A stretch of DNA of 64,000 nt from Mediterraneibacter gnavus ATCC 29149 (GTDB lineage Bacteria; Bacillota; Clostridia; Lachnospirales; Lachnospiraceae): positions 3,348,688 through 3,412,687 of the forward strand of contig NZ_CP043051.1 in assembly GCF_008121495.1 (NCBI RefSeq), given 5' to 3'. Shown here in pieces: positions 56,138-64,000 of this stretch (within the stretch, counting starts at the first letter, position 1; each line of letters starts with the position of its first letter). Made by a program: the position numbers and the translations under genes. The notes under the pieces were generated by a model. That model saw only the letters and a program-made list of their open reading frames with translations. It ran no database searches and was not told the DNA's origin.

Positions 56138-56851
56138 ATGTCTGAACTAATTTGTAATGAACTCGCAAAATCTTACAGTCACTTTCAGTTATATCCGACT
56201 TCTTTTCAACTGGAAAGCGGATATCTGACAGTACTTGCCGGGAAAAACGGCTCCGGAAAATCAACTCTTTTACGCTGCCTTGCCGGGATTGATCCGGCCT
56301 GCACCGGTGATGTGACGCTGGATGGAATTTCTTTAAAAAAAGAGCCTGACAGCTACAAAGATCAAATTGGTTATGTATCAGAGGAACTCACTTATTTTAT
56401 GGAAAAATCCGCTCTGGAAAACGGAGAGCTTCTGGGCCCTTATTTTTCCAACTGGTCCATGGAACGCTATTATACGCTGATGGACCGGATGAATTTTTCT
56501 CCCTCCAAACAGCTCTGGCAGCTCTCCAAAGGCGAATACATGAAAATGCAGACCTGTTTTGCACTGGCACATCATCCACGTTTTCTGATCTTGGATGAAC
56601 CGTTGGAAGGCTTTGATCCTGTCTTTCGCAAAAACTTTCTATCGATTATGCAGGATATTTTAAATGAAGATGTAGGAATTTTTATTTCCTCCCACATTAC
56701 AGAAACATTGAAAAAACTTGCCGATTACCTGCTGTTTGCCGATAATGGAATTATTACGTTCCACTGTCCGGAACAAATGGATGCCTTTCTTGCCGACAAA
56801 TTAAAACGCTCTCATACACATATACGAGACCTGCTGTCCCGTAATTCTTAG
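56138..56851 (+). CDS. ABC transporter ATP-binding protein (second)
   Basis: The 237-residue ATPase has Walker A VLAGKNGSGKSTLLRCL, the signature-like LSKGEYMKMQTCFALA and Walker B FLILDEPLEGFDP. It is distinct from the first ATPase. It lies 3 bp after the GntR gene, followed by a small membrane protein, so the locus could encode two ABC exporters under one regulator. Confidence 0.88.
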   Translation: MSELICNELAKSYSHFQLYPTSFQLESGYLTVLAGKNGSGKSTLLRCLAGIDPACTGDVTLDGISLKKEPDSYKDQIGYVSEELTYFMEKSALENGELLGPYFSNWSMERYYTLMDRMNFSPSKQLWQLSKGEYMKMQTCFALAHHPRFLILDEPLEGFDPVFRKNFLSIMQDILNEDVGIFISSHITETLKKLADYLLFADNGIITFHCPEQMDAFLADKLKRSHTHIRDLLSRNS

Positions 56852-56863
56852 GAGGTGACTTAT

Positions 56864-57391
56864 ATGAACCACAATGTTTACCACATAGAGAAGCAAACCT
56901 TTCATTTTGGAGGATACTGGCTGTTAACAGGAACCTTGTTTTTCCTTTATCTTCCGACCTCCCAGTTTGAGATGCAGAACGCCTATCATGCTCTTTCAAA
57001 AGGATTGATCCCGGATCCTGCCACCTTTCTCCCTGTCTGGTTTATTTTCGGTATTTTCGTACTCTGCTGCTATCTCTGTTATGAGCTTTTTCTCATCGCA
57101 GAAAACGGAGTGATTTCATCCCGTGTTACCAGATATCTGACACTTCCGCTCAGGCGACAGGATTATTATAAGATCAAAGCACGGATCTTTTTTGAAAAAT
57201 TCGGAGTGCTGCTTCTGACACTGGTCGCAATGTTTCATATTTCCTTTCTTGGATACAGGCTGCCTCTTTCCCTGTGGAAGCGCTCACTTCCGGAACTGAT
57301 TCTCACCTGCTGCTTTTTGTTTTTTGCAGCGATTCTGATTTTTGCCGGATATCTGTTCCACGATCTTTACTGCCTGAAACATCATCATTAA
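56864..57391 (+). CDS. ABC cluster membrane protein (third)
   Basis: The 175-residue protein has four predicted helices (about 14-33, 55-75, 107-130, 143-165). I chose ATG 56864, with GGAGGTG seven bases upstream; a GTG at 56855 is the other option. It is the last gene of the GntR operon and probably pairs with the second ATPase. Confidence 0.75.
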   Translation: MNHNVYHIEKQTFHFGGYWLLTGTLFFLYLPTSQFEMQNAYHALSKGLIPDPATFLPVWFIFGIFVLCCYLCYELFLIAENGVISSRVTRYLTLPLRRQDYYKIKARIFFEKFGVLLLTLVAMFHISFLGYRLPLSLWKRSLPELILTCCFLFFAAILIFAGYLFHDLYCLKHHH

Positions 57392-57393
57392 AA

Positions 57394-57428
57394 ATACGGA
57401 TGGGCGTGTTTATGCGTCCCATCCGTAT
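57394..57428. terminator. Convergent terminator hairpin
   Basis: A perfect 11-bp stem ATACGGATGGG / CCCATCCGTAT lies between the ABC operon and the D-Ala-D-Ala carboxypeptidase gene, which are convergent. There is only a short T-run. Confidence 0.65.
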
Positions 57429-57432
57429 CGAT

Positions 57433-58839
57433 CTACTTTTTCCGGTTTCTCCACCTCATATTTAGTTTATACAAAATAACGACCAGAATAATATATCCTA
57501 ATGGCAAAATTACTGCCAGTGCAAGCACAACTGTCAGTTTTGACAGCTTTTTCTGCTCTGTTTGCTCTGATTTTTCAGCCTTCTTTTCCTGTTTTACCGA
57601 CTCGATCTTTATTTTTTTATCAGATCCTGTCAATGCGGAAAACGCTTCTTCTGTCAATGTTGCTTTCGCACTCCCCACTGGCTGTCCGTGATAAAAATAC
57701 TCTACCGCAGCCTGTCTTACTCCTTCCTTTTCATTTGGAACATACTCTTTTTCCAATTCTGAAAACGAAACGCCCTTTGGAACCACAACATAGGCATCTT
57801 CCTTGTCAAAACTTTCAATATCTGATGAAGTTTCACATTCCCTCAGATTCAGCCTTTCAAAATTTGTAAATGCATAATCATACATAAACCTCGTATCCGT
57901 ATAAGCATCTACTCCATATGTATGAAGCACCACCGCTGCCAGCTGCATATCATTTCCTTCCGCCATCGTCACAAGCGTTGTCTTTGACTGATCTGTATAT
58001 CCGGTCTTTCCCGCTTTCGCATTCGCATAGTAATAATAGTTTTCCGGCCAGAGCATTTTATGATTCTGATCCAGAATCCTTTCTTCCGCAGTCAGATTCG
58101 TCGGTGGAACTTTGTATTCCAGCGGTGTCTCCAGTCTTCGAAACTCTTCATTCTGATAAGCTGCCGCTGCAATTCTCGCCATATCATGCGCTGTTGTATA
58201 GTGGTTGTCATCATGAAGCCCATTTGCATTGACCCAGTTTGAACTGGTACATCCCAATTCCTGAGATATCCGGTTCATCTCTTCTATAAACTCCGCATAT
58301 CCGCCATTTAAGTACTGCTTTCCTACATTTTCCGCCACCGCATAGGAGACTTCATTTGCCGAAGCCAGAAGCATCCCATAAAGTGCTGACTCCATGCTGA
58401 TTTCTTCCCCGGGCTTCATCCCGATCTGCGCATCATCCCACTGCAAAAAAGAAATACTGTCCTCTGAAAACACAACGGTATCGGACATTTTCGCATACTG
58501 TAATGCAGTCAAAACACTCAACACTTTCGTAATACTCGCAGGATATCTTTTTTCTTCGGCCTTTTTTGCATAAAGCACTGCCCCGCTGTTCATGTCCATC
58601 ACAATGCCGGAAGCCGCATAGATCGCGGGTCCCTGTGGCCAGTTCGAAATCTCGTTTGTATCTATTTTCTCCGCATAAGATGCTGCTTTTTCCTGGTTTT
58701 CCTGCTCCTGTGCAGACAGTACTTGTGTATTTTCCGTCTGCTCCTGCCCGGCCATCTCCTCTGCACACACAGCCACACCCGGTGTAAGAGTCAAAAGAAT
58801 CGCTGCCAATGCGCCTGAGAGAACTTTCTTTGCTTTCAT
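57433..58839 (-). CDS. Serine-type D-alanyl-D-alanine carboxypeptidase (DacF-like)
   Basis: The 468-residue protein has an N-terminal signal peptide (LSGALAAILLTLTPGVAVCA), the penicillin-binding triad SITK at residues 102-105, SAN at 160-162 and KTG at 278-280, and a C-terminal PBP5-type domain. It ends with a membrane helix (LTVVLALAVILPLGYIILVV) and a short basic tail. It trims pentapeptides outside the membrane; DacF in Bacillus acts in the spore cortex. I chose ATG 58839, with GGAGG upstream. Confidence 0.93.
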   Translation of the reverse strand: MKAKKVLSGALAAILLTLTPGVAVCAEEMAGQEQTENTQVLSAQEQENQEKAASYAEKIDTNEISNWPQGPAIYAASGIVMDMNSGAVLYAKKAEEKRYPASITKVLSVLTALQYAKMSDTVVFSEDSISFLQWDDAQIGMKPGEEISMESALYGMLLASANEVSYAVAENVGKQYLNGGYAEFIEEMNRISQELGCTSSNWVNANGLHDDNHYTTAHDMARIAAAAYQNEEFRRLETPLEYKVPPTNLTAEERILDQNHKMLWPENYYYYANAKAGKTGYTDQSKTTLVTMAEGNDMQLAAVVLHTYGVDAYTDTRFMYDYAFTNFERLNLRECETSSDIESFDKEDAYVVVPKGVSFSELEKEYVPNEKEGVRQAAVEYFYHGQPVGSAKATLTEEAFSALTGSDKKIKIESVKQEKKAEKSEQTEQKKLSKLTVVLALAVILPLGYIILVVILYKLNMRWRNRKK

Positions 58840-58870
58840 AATCTGCCTCCATTTTGTTTCAATTGGTTTT

Positions 58871-58899
58871 ATTATACGCAAAATGGAGGTTAGCGTCAA
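58871..58899 (-). promoter_or_regulatory. Promoter of the carboxypeptidase gene
   Basis: On the minus strand TTGACG (58894-58899) and TATAAT (58871-58876) are spaced by 17 bp, about 32 bp before the start codon, so it is a sigma-A rather than forespore promoter. Confidence 0.8.
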
Positions 58900-58998
58900 C
58901 GCATCAGAAATTTTTAAATCTTTCTAAATTTTCCCCGTCTTCTCTTGAGGATTTTTCAAAAACAGGATAGAATAGGAGCATTCGGAAGGAGGATTTCC

Positions 58999-59892
58999 AT
59001 GAGTTCCAAGAACAACAACGAACATTTTTTTAATCAGGATTTTGAAGTCACTTATGAAGACGATCCGATCTTTCATTATGAAGAAGAACCACTGACAAAG
59101 CGTGAATTTCAAACCGTAGATTTAAAATCACAGCCAAAGCCCCGGGCTTCCGGTAAAAAGAAAAAGAATATTCAAATGCCGCTGCAGGGAGACGAGACCA
59201 TTTTAATGGATCCGATCACAAATGGATCCGTTTCTCCACAGTCCGGCCGAAAAAACCATCAATGGGAAGAAGAACCTGACAGAAGAAAAAATCCATCACG
59301 TTCAAAACGCCCGACCTCTGATTCTGATGATTACGAGGATGAACGCCCCCGCAGAGAAAAGTCTTCTTCCAAAAGGAAAAGTGACCTGCTTTCTCCTGTA
59401 AAAACCACTGCAAAATATGGGGGAAAAGCCATTTATAAAACAGCCAGCATTATCATCCGTTTCGTTTCTCTTTTGCTGATCGCAGGAACAGCCGCTTTCC
59501 TGGCTTATAATTTCTGGCGCGGCAGTGCTCCTTACGGAGATCCTGTAACTGCAGTAGAAGAAAAGAATTATTGTCTGGCCGCTTATGCCGGAGTCGCCGG
59601 ATTTTTTCTTTTATTTGAATGCATCTCCTTTTTATGGGCTATGACACGGGTTCGTGTCCGTGACGGCAGAAAGACTTATAAAGAAGATACCGGACGTGGA
59701 CTTTTCTCATTTATTTTTATCTATGTGTGCTCTTATGCATCCTTTTGGATCAACCAGATCATTCCACAGTCTCCGGATGTGTTAAAAGGAATCCGCGGTG
59801 CTCTGGATGTATTCGGTTCCATGCACAATGCCCTGCTTGGGCTCTGTCTGGCGGGAGTCATTTCCTGTCTGGTCCGTAAGTATGCAAAATAG
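58999..59892 (+). CDS. Membrane protein with long charged N-terminus, unknown function
   Basis: The 297-residue protein has a hydrophilic, Lys/Arg/Glu-rich N-terminal half (about 1-130, with runs of RR, KK and PRR patterns) followed by four helices (about 150-175, 192-217, 235-255, 270-293). I know similar architectures from Lachnospiraceae without a named family. The AAGGAGG before ATG 58999 sets the start. Function is unknown. A terminator follows. Confidence 0.72.
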   Translation: MSSKNNNEHFFNQDFEVTYEDDPIFHYEEEPLTKREFQTVDLKSQPKPRASGKKKKNIQMPLQGDETILMDPITNGSVSPQSGRKNHQWEEEPDRRKNPSRSKRPTSDSDDYEDERPRREKSSSKRKSDLLSPVKTTAKYGGKAIYKTASIIIRFVSLLLIAGTAAFLAYNFWRGSAPYGDPVTAVEEKNYCLAAYAGVAGFFLLFECISFLWAMTRVRVRDGRKTYKEDTGRGLFSFIFIYVCSYASFWINQIIPQSPDVLKGIRGALDVFGSMHNALLGLCLAGVISCLVRKYAK

Positions 59893-59906
59893 ATTGAGAA
59901 CGACAA

Positions 59907-59951
59907 AACGCCGCCGGAGGTACAACGTTTATCTTTGGCAGCGTTTTTTGT
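59907..59951 (+). terminator. Terminator after the membrane protein gene
   Basis: AAAACGCCGCC pairs with GGCAGCGTTTT (one mismatch) and is followed by a T-run. Confidence 0.7.
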
Positions 59952-59965
59952 TTTACTATTTACCA

Positions 59966-60547
59966 TTATTTTACCAGCACTCCGGACTGCAGTATATCCC
60001 TAAGCAACTGATTTGCCTCTCTTTTGATCTCTTCAATCGATGTTTTCTCACCATGTGCCTCATTGATAAATCCAAGCATCCCAAAACACAAGAAACCTGC
60101 AATTTTCTTCGGGGAATATTTCACTTCTACATTCTGTCGGATTTTATTGGTATGATTTTCAATTGTTTCCAGTACAATAGTGTAAAATGCAGATGCAAGA
60201 TACGGGTTTTTCTGCGGGCTGGTATACTGGAAAAATGCAAAACAGTCATAATACACTTCCAGAATACTGTTTAACATATTGCAATATCCCATTACAAGAT
60301 CATTTCCCGGATTTTCTTTTTCCTGTTTTGTACGATAGATATCCGTTCCGATCTGAAGCATATCACTGAAAATATCATCTGCCAGTGCGTATTTATCACT
60401 GTAGTGTGCGTAAAAAGTAATTCTGCTGATTTCTGCCCGCTTGCACAATTCTGTAATAGAAATCTGCTCAAATGAGATCTCTCCCATCATTTCGATCAAG
60501 GTTGCCTTCAAATTTTTCTTGGTTTTGATCACTCTTCTGTCTTCCAT
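59966..60547 (-). CDS. TetR/AcrR-family regulator
   Basis: The 193-residue protein has the TetR N-terminal DNA-binding domain (KNLKATLIEMMGEISFEQIS, then ITELCKRAEISRITFYAHYS) and a C-terminal TetR_C-type ligand domain with no close match. It is divergent from the DegV gene; the dyad TTAACA-CT-TGTTAA at 60633-60646 may be its operator. Confidence 0.87.
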   Translation of the reverse strand: MEDRRVIKTKKNLKATLIEMMGEISFEQISITELCKRAEISRITFYAHYSDKYALADDIFSDMLQIGTDIYRTKQEKENPGNDLVMGYCNMLNSILEVYYDCFAFFQYTSPQKNPYLASAFYTIVLETIENHTNKIRQNVEVKYSPKKIAGFLCFGMLGFINEAHGEKTSIEEIKREANQLLRDILQSGVLVK

Positions 60548-60602
60548 GATTTACATTTTCCTCTTTCTGTATAATTAACTAACATTTTACAAATATTGTT
60601 CA

Positions 60603-60646
60603 TTGTCTTTAGATTTCGGATTTGCTATAATCTTAACACTTGTTAA
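60603..60646 (+). promoter_or_regulatory. Promoter of the DegV gene with a dyad operator
   Basis: TTGTCT (60603-60608) and TATAAT (60626-60631) are spaced by 17 bp. The 14-bp palindrome TTAACACTTGTTAA (60633-60646) directly follows the -10 box and covers the likely start of transcription, as expected for a TetR-type repressor. Confidence 0.7.
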
Positions 60647-60720
60647 AATAACGGTCAATATGTAAGCTATTTTCGCCTTTCACCATAGAAACGGCGGGTT
60701 ACGGATTAAGGGAGGATTTT

Positions 60721-61596
60721 ATGCCAAAGATAGCAATTATGACAGACAGTAATTGTGGAATCACGCCTGATGATGCGCAGAAGTATCACATTCACATACT
60801 TCCAATGCCTGTCCTTGTTGGGGAAGACACTTTTTATGAAGGATGCAATATCACATCAGAAGAGTTTTACCGGAAACTTTCTTCCGGAGAACCTGTTACA
60901 ACTTCTCAGCCATCGCCTGCGGATGTCATGAAGATGTGGGATCAGCTGCTGAAAGAACATGATGAAGTCGTTCATGTTCCAATGTCCAGCGGACTGAGCA
61001 ATTCCTGCCAGACTGCCCTGCTCCTTGCGCAGGAAGAATATTTCAAAGGGCGGGTGCATGTTGTGGACAATCACCGGATTTCTGTTACACAGGCACAATC
61101 CGTTCTGGATGCAGTCGAACTTACCCGCCAGGGATTCACCGGGGCGCAGATCAAAGAAATTCTGGAAACGGAAGCCATGGATGCCACCATCTACATTGCG
61201 GTAGACACTTTGGAATATTTAAAAAAAGGCGGTCGTATCACAGCAGCAGCTGCTGCCATCGGAACCGTATTGAATTTAAAGCCGGTTCTTACCATTCAGG
61301 GAGACAAGCTGGACGCCTATACCAAAACCCGGGGAATGAAGTCTGCTTTTAAAGCCATGTGCAAAGCACTTGATAAAGATCTCTCCGGAAGACTCTCTGC
61401 ACTCCATACTCAGGGACTGCTCAAAGCCGGTATTGCATATACACAGATGGATCCTGATACATTGGAATTTTTTAAAGAAGAAATGAAAAAACGATACCCG
61501 GATCTGGAATTGTTTCAGCTTCCACTTACAATGAGTATCGGATGTCACACCGGTCCCGGTGCACTTGGAATCGGGCTGGTACGAGTCCATAAATAA
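60721..61596 (+). CDS. DegV-family fatty-acid-binding protein
   Basis: The 291-residue protein begins IAIMTDSNCGITPDDAQKYH and has PMSSGLSNSCQTALL and LEYLKKGGRITAAAAAIG, typical of DegV. DegV (FakB) proteins bind a fatty acid and present it to the FakA kinase. No FakA gene is in this window. GGGAGG precedes its ATG. Confidence 0.93.
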   Translation: MPKIAIMTDSNCGITPDDAQKYHIHILPMPVLVGEDTFYEGCNITSEEFYRKLSSGEPVTTSQPSPADVMKMWDQLLKEHDEVVHVPMSSGLSNSCQTALLLAQEEYFKGRVHVVDNHRISVTQAQSVLDAVELTRQGFTGAQIKEILETEAMDATIYIAVDTLEYLKKGGRITAAAAAIGTVLNLKPVLTIQGDKLDAYTKTRGMKSAFKAMCKALDKDLSGRLSALHTQGLLKAGIAYTQMDPDTLEFFKEEMKKRYPDLELFQLPLTMSIGCHTGPGALGIGLVRVHK

Positions 61597-61600
61597 CACA

Positions 61601-61639
61601 GGCGGGAAAAGTCACAGCATTACTTTTCCCGCCCGTTTT
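61601..61639. terminator. Convergent terminator after the DegV gene
   Basis: A perfect 12-bp stem GGCGGGAAAAGT / ACTTTTCCCGCC with a nine-base loop is followed by CGTTTTC, ending next to the stop of the facing gene. Confidence 0.8.
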
Positions 61640-62938
61640 CTATCTTGGCTTCGCATTCGGATAAATCCGATCCATTCTTTCATCATCAAAATGTTCATCG
61701 ATCACTTTTTCCCAGCCACTCTCTGCCGGTCTTCCATTGGCACGCATATCATAGCGCACCAGTGCCGCCATAGATACCAGAATATTCACTGCCATAAACA
61801 CAACCAGAATCCAGGTCAGCACATATCCCCAGAGCATCGGAATCTTTTCAATCCATCCTGCAAATTTCGGATACAATACCTTGATCCAGATCACCGCTGC
61901 GATCCCCCAGAAAAAGCAGTACAACAGATTGATACGCCCACCCAGGTTAAACGGAATCTTACTGTAGTCCCAGAATACTTTTCCAAACACAATCTCTGTA
62001 AATACACTGCAGACATATTCATATGCTCCGCCTAAAAATGTACCTACAATAAAAATATGCCGGTCCGGCTTTTCTCTGTCCTTGTATAAAAGTGCCGTTG
62101 CAATGGCAATCGCCAGCCCCCATACAATACTGAACGGTCCCCATACAAGGCTGCTCCTGCTCATCCATACTCCGGCTGTCAGACGACAGAAGATCGTCTC
62201 TGTAAAGTCTCCAAGCACTGCTCCGATCAAAAACAGCCAGAATAGTTTATAAAACCCGCACCCTTCTGCAAAGTTCCCTTCTTTTTCTATCTGCTCTGTC
62301 TTTTCCATGATCACAGGATATGCCTTCGCCATTCGTTTTTCTACATGACCCACGATCATTAATGCAAATTTCTGCGTCCATACTGCTACTTTCTTATTCC
62401 ACCGGATTGCAGTCGGCATCTCTTTCCGGATATGAAATACTGCTGCCAGCGATGCAGAAATATCCAGAGCCATTCCTGCTAGCAAAATCCAGAGCAGAAT
62501 CTCCCGGATCAGCGTCGGAATCATGTGATATACTATCAGAAAAAAAGCATCTCCATACCGTACAGCCACAAATCCGAGCACTGCCCATAATACAGAATAC
62601 TGTAGGCAGATGTATCCGTCAAAATTCCATTTCTTGTTCGAATAGTCCCACCATTTGTGCTGATTTAAGCGCTCCAGGATTTTTCCTGCCATCCACTCTA
62701 TGATCGTTGCAAGCACTCCACAGCCGATCAGCTGAAAGACAGGCTCTGCCATCAGTTCTTCCATCGTGACTGCCATAAATACTGCTGCGATTCCATACAC
62801 CAGACAGAACGGACCTGTCGAAAATCCACGGTTTACAAACTTTTTCTTTTTCACTGTGCCGACAATCGTTTCGACCACCCATCCCAGAAAAGAGTAGATC
62901 AAAAGCAGCCATACCAACTCCATCATTGAATAGTTCAT
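61640..62938 (-). CDS. Membrane protein with two CmpB-family (PF06541-like) halves
   Basis: The 432-residue protein contains two related membrane halves. The first has LVWLLLIYSFLGWVVETIVG, RGFSTGPFCLVYGIAAV and WDYSNKKWNFDGYICLQYS. The second has LFWLFLIGAVLGDFTETIFC, SSLVWGPFSIVWG and WDYSKIPFNLGGRINLLYC. The W-D-Y-S repeat marks a duplication or fusion. Such proteins are annotated as putative ABC transporter permeases, but no ATPase is adjacent and the role is unknown. Confidence 0.8.
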   Translation of the reverse strand: MNYSMMELVWLLLIYSFLGWVVETIVGTVKKKKFVNRGFSTGPFCLVYGIAAVFMAVTMEELMAEPVFQLIGCGVLATIIEWMAGKILERLNQHKWWDYSNKKWNFDGYICLQYSVLWAVLGFVAVRYGDAFFLIVYHMIPTLIREILLWILLAGMALDISASLAAVFHIRKEMPTAIRWNKKVAVWTQKFALMIVGHVEKRMAKAYPVIMEKTEQIEKEGNFAEGCGFYKLFWLFLIGAVLGDFTETIFCRLTAGVWMSRSSLVWGPFSIVWGLAIAIATALLYKDREKPDRHIFIVGTFLGGAYEYVCSVFTEIVFGKVFWDYSKIPFNLGGRINLLYCFFWGIAAVIWIKVLYPKFAGWIEKIPMLWGYVLTWILVVFMAVNILVSMAALVRYDMRANGRPAESGWEKVIDEHFDDERMDRIYPNAKPR

Positions 62939-62978
62939 CTATGTTTCTCCACTTATCTTTCGTATTTTATTACTACAT

Positions 62979-63992
62979 TTACTCTTCGATTTTTTTCAAA
63001 ATCTCACCAATATCTCCCATTTCTTCCGGCAGATCTTCTTTTCGATAATAATCAATTGACACGATCTTGCCGGGAAGCTCCTGTTTGTACGGCCCTGCCT
63101 GAACCAGCACTTTATCTCCCACTTCCAGATGTTCATCCTCTGTCAGATACGGATGCTTCTCTCCTTTTTCATGAAAGACCACGCTGCAGATAATCTGTTC
63201 TCCCTGACGTCTTCCACGACGATAAATATAAGGATTCAGAATATCTTCATAGCTTTCATAAAACCGGATGTATCCCGCGATCTCCCGGATAAATGCATCC
63301 CATCCTTCCGGAAGTCCTCTCCGGTTATATGTTCCTGTCACCACGCGGCTGGTACTTGCACCGCATTCTAGGGAAAGCTTAAATGCTGCACTGTCCGGCT
63401 CCTGCTGACCGGAGGTACTTTTCAGTTTTCCAAGATATTCCATGCACTTATCCATCAGCTCCGGAATCTCATCCCGCATATGATATTCTTTGGTCAATTC
63501 CCGCCCCGGAGCGATCACCTGACGGATCGTCAGAGTTTCCTCATACCGGTCCAGGATCATTTCTTCTTTATAATCCCAGTTGACAGTCTCATTTTGAGTT
63601 CCCTCTTCATTTTTCTGCGTGAACCGGACATTTCTCTGATATTCCAAAATGATTTTATTAATCTGTCCGGGAATGGAAGTTGGCACGATCTCATCCATGA
63701 TCTTCAAAAATTCTTTCCAGTTATCCGGATAAACGCCGCGTCCCACAGATTTTTTCTCCTTCTCGCCCTGTTCACAATATGCCACTTCCCAGTTCTCATC
63801 ATCTTCATCAGGCATAGCATCTGACGGCATATAGACCTCTTTCCAGTTTTCCATATGTAAATCTGCAATCCTCAGAAGCCACTCTTCTCCATGCTCTGCG
63901 GTCAGTGAATACGCGCATTCAAAAAATGGATAGGACACACTCTCTATCACTGCATCCAGCCTGCAGTCTTTCGCAGTACGAATCTCTATCAA
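62979..63992 (-). CDS. Unrecognised hydrophilic protein (may extend beyond the window)
   Basis: At least 337 residues are encoded. There are no membrane segments or signal peptide. Charged segments include a Glu/Asp-rich loop at about 58-65 (PDEDDENWEV), and a KVLVQAGPYKQELPGKIVSI segment near the C-terminus resembles a small beta-barrel. The first codon is TTG 63992, eight bases from the window edge, and the frame is open to it, so the true start may lie outside. I do not recognise the family. Confidence 0.7.
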   Translation of the reverse strand: MIEIRTAKDCRLDAVIESVSYPFFECAYSLTAEHGEEWLLRIADLHMENWKEVYMPSDAMPDEDDENWEVAYCEQGEKEKKSVGRGVYPDNWKEFLKIMDEIVPTSIPGQINKIILEYQRNVRFTQKNEEGTQNETVNWDYKEEMILDRYEETLTIRQVIAPGRELTKEYHMRDEIPELMDKCMEYLGKLKSTSGQQEPDSAAFKLSLECGASTSRVVTGTYNRRGLPEGWDAFIREIAGYIRFYESYEDILNPYIYRRGRRQGEQIICSVVFHEKGEKHPYLTEDEHLEVGDKVLVQAGPYKQELPGKIVSIDYYRKEDLPEEMGDIGEILKKIEE

Positions 63993-64000
63993 TGTCTTGT

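Overview
The window looks like chromosome from a spore-forming, anaerobic Firmicute of the family Lachnospiraceae (a gut Ruminococcus gnavus/Blautia-like genome is my best guess). The evidence is the moderate-to-low GC, strong AGGAGG ribosome-binding sites, forespore and germination genes (spoIIP, gpr), PTS sugar uptake, Kdp potassium uptake, and class-typical gene orders such as rimP-nusA-ylxR-ylxQ-infB-rbfA-nrnA-truB-ribF. No rRNA, tRNA, CRISPR array, prophage or intact insertion sequence was seen.

Layout. 1-12100: a long minus-strand operon runs from a promoter near 12100 through the translation/RNA block (rimP to ribF) and continues by stop/start overlaps into a YesM/YesN-type two-component system and a sugar-binding lipoprotein cut by the window edge. 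12129-12321: a highly structured non-coding element. 12329-18838: topoisomerase IV-type genes (parE-parC), then gpr-spoIIP. 19028-20967: rpsT (plus strand), a phosphoribosyltransferase-like gene and a BglG/LicT-type antiterminator. 21107-23518: a glucose-type PTS permease with a complete promoter-RAT-terminator leader, the expected target of that antiterminator. 23552-32513: MATE efflux, ilvN-ilvC, a small Cys-rich protein, a shortened metallo-beta-lactamase-fold gene, a GNAT acetyltransferase, galE plus a sugar nucleotidyltransferase, and an ABC-F ATPase.

32602-44874 is a potassium region. A kdpABC operon is led by two tiny membrane peptides (KdpF and an unnamed 33-residue one) and ends with a KdpD that has sensor modules but no kinase. 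A separate kinase plus KdpE lies about 3.5 kb upstream of that operon, and both promoters share an 11-bp motif. Between them are a ferredoxin-like gene with a divergent Crp/Fnr regulator, an SDR, and gene remnants.

45121-53216 is the most unusual part: a LacI-regulated catabolic operon with a YiaK-type diketogulonate reductase, a permease, a stand-alone hydantoinase/oxoprolinase-family ATPase, an IrrE-like HEXXH protein, a YiaL/YhcH protein and mannonate dehydratase. A 13-bp operator sequence occurs at the operon promoter and inside lacI, with a near copy at the lacI promoter. I know of no described pathway with this gene set.

53444-57391 is a YtrA-like GntR/ABC transporter cluster with nested promoter dyads and duplicated membrane subunits. 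57433-63992 holds a D,D-carboxypeptidase, a Lachnospiraceae-type membrane protein, a TetR regulator divergent from a DegV lipid-binding protein, a duplicated CmpB-family membrane protein and an unrecognised protein reaching the window edge.
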